From: Euryarchaeota archaeon UBA257
GTDB taxonomy: Archaea > Thermoplasmatota > Poseidoniia > Poseidoniales > Thalassarchaeaceae
Direction: 5' to 3'
DNA: 6,876 bases
Assembly: GCA_002498985.1 (NCBI GenBank)
Contig: DAJO01000016.1
Coordinates: 1-6,876 of the forward strand
Numbering within the stretch: position 1 is the stretch's first letter; the number at the start of each line of letters is the position of its first letter. Positions 5,565 to 6,876 of the stretch are shown here, in pieces. The notes beneath the pieces were generated by a model. That model saw nothing but the letters and a program-made list of their open reading frames with translations. It was not told where the DNA came from and did no database searches. A program made the position numbers and the translations under genes.

Positions 5565-6380
5565 TTAATTATCGAAATTTTCTGTAACATAATTTACGGC
5601 ATTTCTGAATATTATCATACCTTCTCCTTCACCATGTTCTATATCTTCTCTAGTCCAAGTTGCGCCTAACCATGTTGAATGATTTGCTTCGGGGTGGGGC
5701 ATTAAACCGAATACTAATCCCGATGGATCGCATACACCTGCAATATTTCTCCAACTTTGATTGGGAGAAATTGGATATGGTAATACTTCGTCACTTGAGG
5801 AAGGATATTCACTTGAAGGATCTACATATTTTACAACTAGTTGTCCTGCTTCACGCCAGTCATCAAGGAGACTTTTGTCGGCTGTTACGAATTTTCCTTC
5901 ACCATGACGTACGGGAACTCGGATTCTTGTCATTCCTTTAGTCCAAATGCAGTGGCTTTGGGAATCGAACTCTAACGTAGCCCAACGATTCTCATAATGG
6001 CCCGAATCATTCAACGCTAAGGATGCTGTTTGAGTTAAACTGACATCGTCGTCACCAGGTAATAATCCCATTTTCACAAGTACCTGGAAACCGTTGCATA
6101 TCCCAATTACTGGTTTACCAGATTTGACAAAATTTCTCACTTGTTCACGCAACCCAAAGCGTAGCCTGTTACCCATCAACCTACCACTTCCCAAATGGTC
6201 ACCAAAGGAAAAGCCCCCTGGTACAGCCATAATGTGATAACCCTCTAGATTCAATTCTCCGTTGACTAACCTATTCACATGTACTCTATCTGCTTTAGCC
6301 CCAGCCATTTCGAAAACTGCCATTGTTTCCGTCTCACAATTAATTCCAAAACCAGAAAGGACTGCCACTCTAGGTATCAT
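5565..6380 (-). CDS. purQ: Phosphoribosylformylglycinamidine synthase, glutaminase subunit PurQ
   Basis: PurQ is the class I glutamine amidotransferase that supplies ammonia to PurL for converting formylglycinamide ribonucleotide to the amidine, the fourth step of purine biosynthesis. Landmarks are the start FGINCETE (11-18), PGGFSFGDHL (54-63), the nucleophile elbow GICNGFQ (93-99) with Cys95, VRHGEGKF (157-164), and MPHPEA (227-232) supplying the catalytic His229 and Glu231. At 271 residues it is longer than the compact type (about 225-230). The extra sequence appears to lie around 185-208 and 233-255. GDHLGSG replaces the GDYLRAG/GDYLRCG of the compact subfamily, placing this in the longer-variant group. 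The start overlaps the purL stop by one base (TAATG), with GGAGGT eight bases upstream, so the two subunits are coupled. A PurS partner is not in the window. Confidence 0.96.
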   Translation of the reverse strand: MIPRVAVLSGFGINCETETMAVFEMAGAKADRVHVNRLVNGELNLEGYHIMAVPGGFSFGDHLGSGRLMGNRLRFGLREQVRNFVKSGKPVIGICNGFQVLVKMGLLPGDDDVSLTQTASLALNDSGHYENRWATLEFDSQSHCIWTKGMTRIRVPVRHGEGKFVTADKSLLDDWREAGQLVVKYVDPSSEYPSSSDEVLPYPISPNQSWRNIAGVCDPSGLVFGLMPHPEANHSTWLGATWTREDIEHGEGEGMIIFRNAVNYVTENFDN

Positions 6381-6876
6381 TAATTTCTACCTCCGTTCAA
6401 GGTACCTTTCCAAGAGTCTCTAAGTTCAGACATTGAAGCAGCCAAAACAGGGCTGTTTGAGTTTGTAATTGTTATTTCATCGTCAGGGCTAACTTTACCT
6501 AAGTAATTACATTCATGTCCTTCCATAGAAGCCTCAAAAAGTTTAGAATTTTCTGGTTTTACGCTAACTAAAATCCTACCAAGGCTCTCCCCGAATAGAG
6601 CGCCCCAGTCATTCAAATTAATATCTGCATGGAATATATCTGAAATATCTAAATCGGCACCTGAGTCGCATCCAAAACAACATTCTGCTACTGCAGCCGC
6701 AAGTCCGGCATCACTACAATCATGAGCACTTGAAACTAATTCATTTGACATGGCTTTCGTCAGACTATGATAGAGTGATAAATTCCTAGATGTGTCAATC
6801 TGTGGAACTCGCCCTCCGATACCACTCTCTCCATTTGATTCATCACGTAACATGAAAGCTAATTCGCTAGCACCCA
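6380..6876 (-). CDS. purL: Phosphoribosylformylglycinamidine synthase, large subunit PurL, C-terminal part
   Basis: The frame is open to the right edge and holds about the last 164 residues; the N-terminal part lies outside. The ATG at 6853 is internal, because the preceding codons read GASELAF, the conserved PurL region before the last ATP-binding-like subdomain. Conserved blocks are SAHDCSDAGLAAAVAE (visible residues 49-64) and LFGESLGRILVSV (93-105), both typical of the C-terminal AIR-synthase-like domain of FGAM synthase. The first has Ala where SDGGL is usual. The protein ends near the residues WKGTL. PurL uses ATP and ammonia from PurQ to amidate formylglycinamide ribonucleotide in the cytoplasm. 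The stop TAA shares a base with the purQ ATG. No glutaminase domain is fused at the C-terminus, so this is a split, multi-subunit enzyme rather than the large single-chain type. Confidence 0.94.
   Translation of the reverse strand, partial: GASELAFMLRDESNGESGIGGRVPQIDTSRNLSLYHSLTKAMSNELVSSAHDCSDAGLAAAVAECCFGCDSGADLDISDIFHADINLNDWGALFGESLGRILVSVKPENSKLFEASMEGHECNYLGKVSPDDEITITNSNSPVLAASMSELRDSWKGTLNGGRN
6389..6394 (-). promoter_or_regulatory. Shine-Dalgarno site of purQ inside the purL 3' end
   Basis: On the minus strand GGAGGT lies eight bases before the purQ ATG, within the last codons of purL (Gly-Gly-Arg). It is the strongest match to the anti-Shine-Dalgarno core in the window, together with the site before 3737. 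It confirms the purQ start and supports coupled translation of the two subunits. Confidence 0.8.

Noticed and set aside
5280..5941. Plus-strand open frames at 5280-5669 and 5660-5941
   Set aside because: They lie opposite the methyltransferase and PurQ, whose motifs leave no doubt about the coding strand.
6380..6853. Reading the purL fragment as a complete 157-residue gene starting at 6853
   Set aside because: The frame stays open to the window edge and the codons before that ATG encode conserved PurL residues (GASELAF), so the gene is truncated by the window and not short.
1..6876. CRISPR array, tRNA or rRNA gene, insertion sequence or attachment site
   Set aside because: Coding sequence covers nearly all of the window, gaps are at most 128 bp, and I saw no regularly spaced repeats, cloverleaf arms, transposase motifs or long terminal inverted repeats.

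Overview
This AT-rich window (roughly 40% G+C by eye) is densely packed with genes on both strands. It has no rRNA, tRNA, CRISPR array or recognisable mobile element. The best guess for the host is a marine, mesophilic archaeon of the Thermoplasmatota type (Marine Group II/III-like, Poseidoniia), at moderate to low confidence. The reasons are the compact layout, the mix of strong Shine-Dalgarno sites on some genes with none on others, and AT-rich TATA-like upstream elements. A secreted peptidase with a lipobox ending in Ser-Gly-Cys also fits. No single gene proves the domain of life, and an AT-rich marine bacterium is not excluded.

Layout, left to right. (1) 1-1118, minus strand: a 3'-truncated secreted lipoprotein peptidase of the S15 / X-Pro dipeptidyl-peptidase (PepX/CocE) type with a complete Ser-Asp-His triad. 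(2) A 66-bp divergent intergenic region. (3) 1185-2711, plus: a 14-TM DHA2-type MFS efflux transporter. (4) 2712-3608, minus: an RluA-family RNA pseudouridine synthase whose stop codon directly abuts the transporter's stop codon. (5) A 128-bp divergent intergenic region with an AT-rich inverted repeat, a small GAGTGT/ACACTC hairpin and a strong ribosome-binding site. (6) 3737-4902, plus: three consecutive genes for small proteins with four predicted membrane segments each. I cannot assign them to a family; they look like an operon, and at least the first two look like diverged duplicates. (7) 4913-5524, minus: a class I SAM-dependent methyltransferase. (8) 5565-6380, minus: purQ. (9) 6380-6876, minus: the C-terminal end of purL, cut by the window edge.

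How the genes work together: PurL and PurQ are two subunits of the formylglycinamidine ribonucleotide synthase of purine biosynthesis. They are translationally coupled by a 1-base stop/start overlap, with the methyltransferase 40 bp downstream on the same strand. The peptidase and the transporter share a divergent promoter region but have no obvious functional tie. The most interesting unexplained element is the three-gene small membrane protein cluster with its structured leader.
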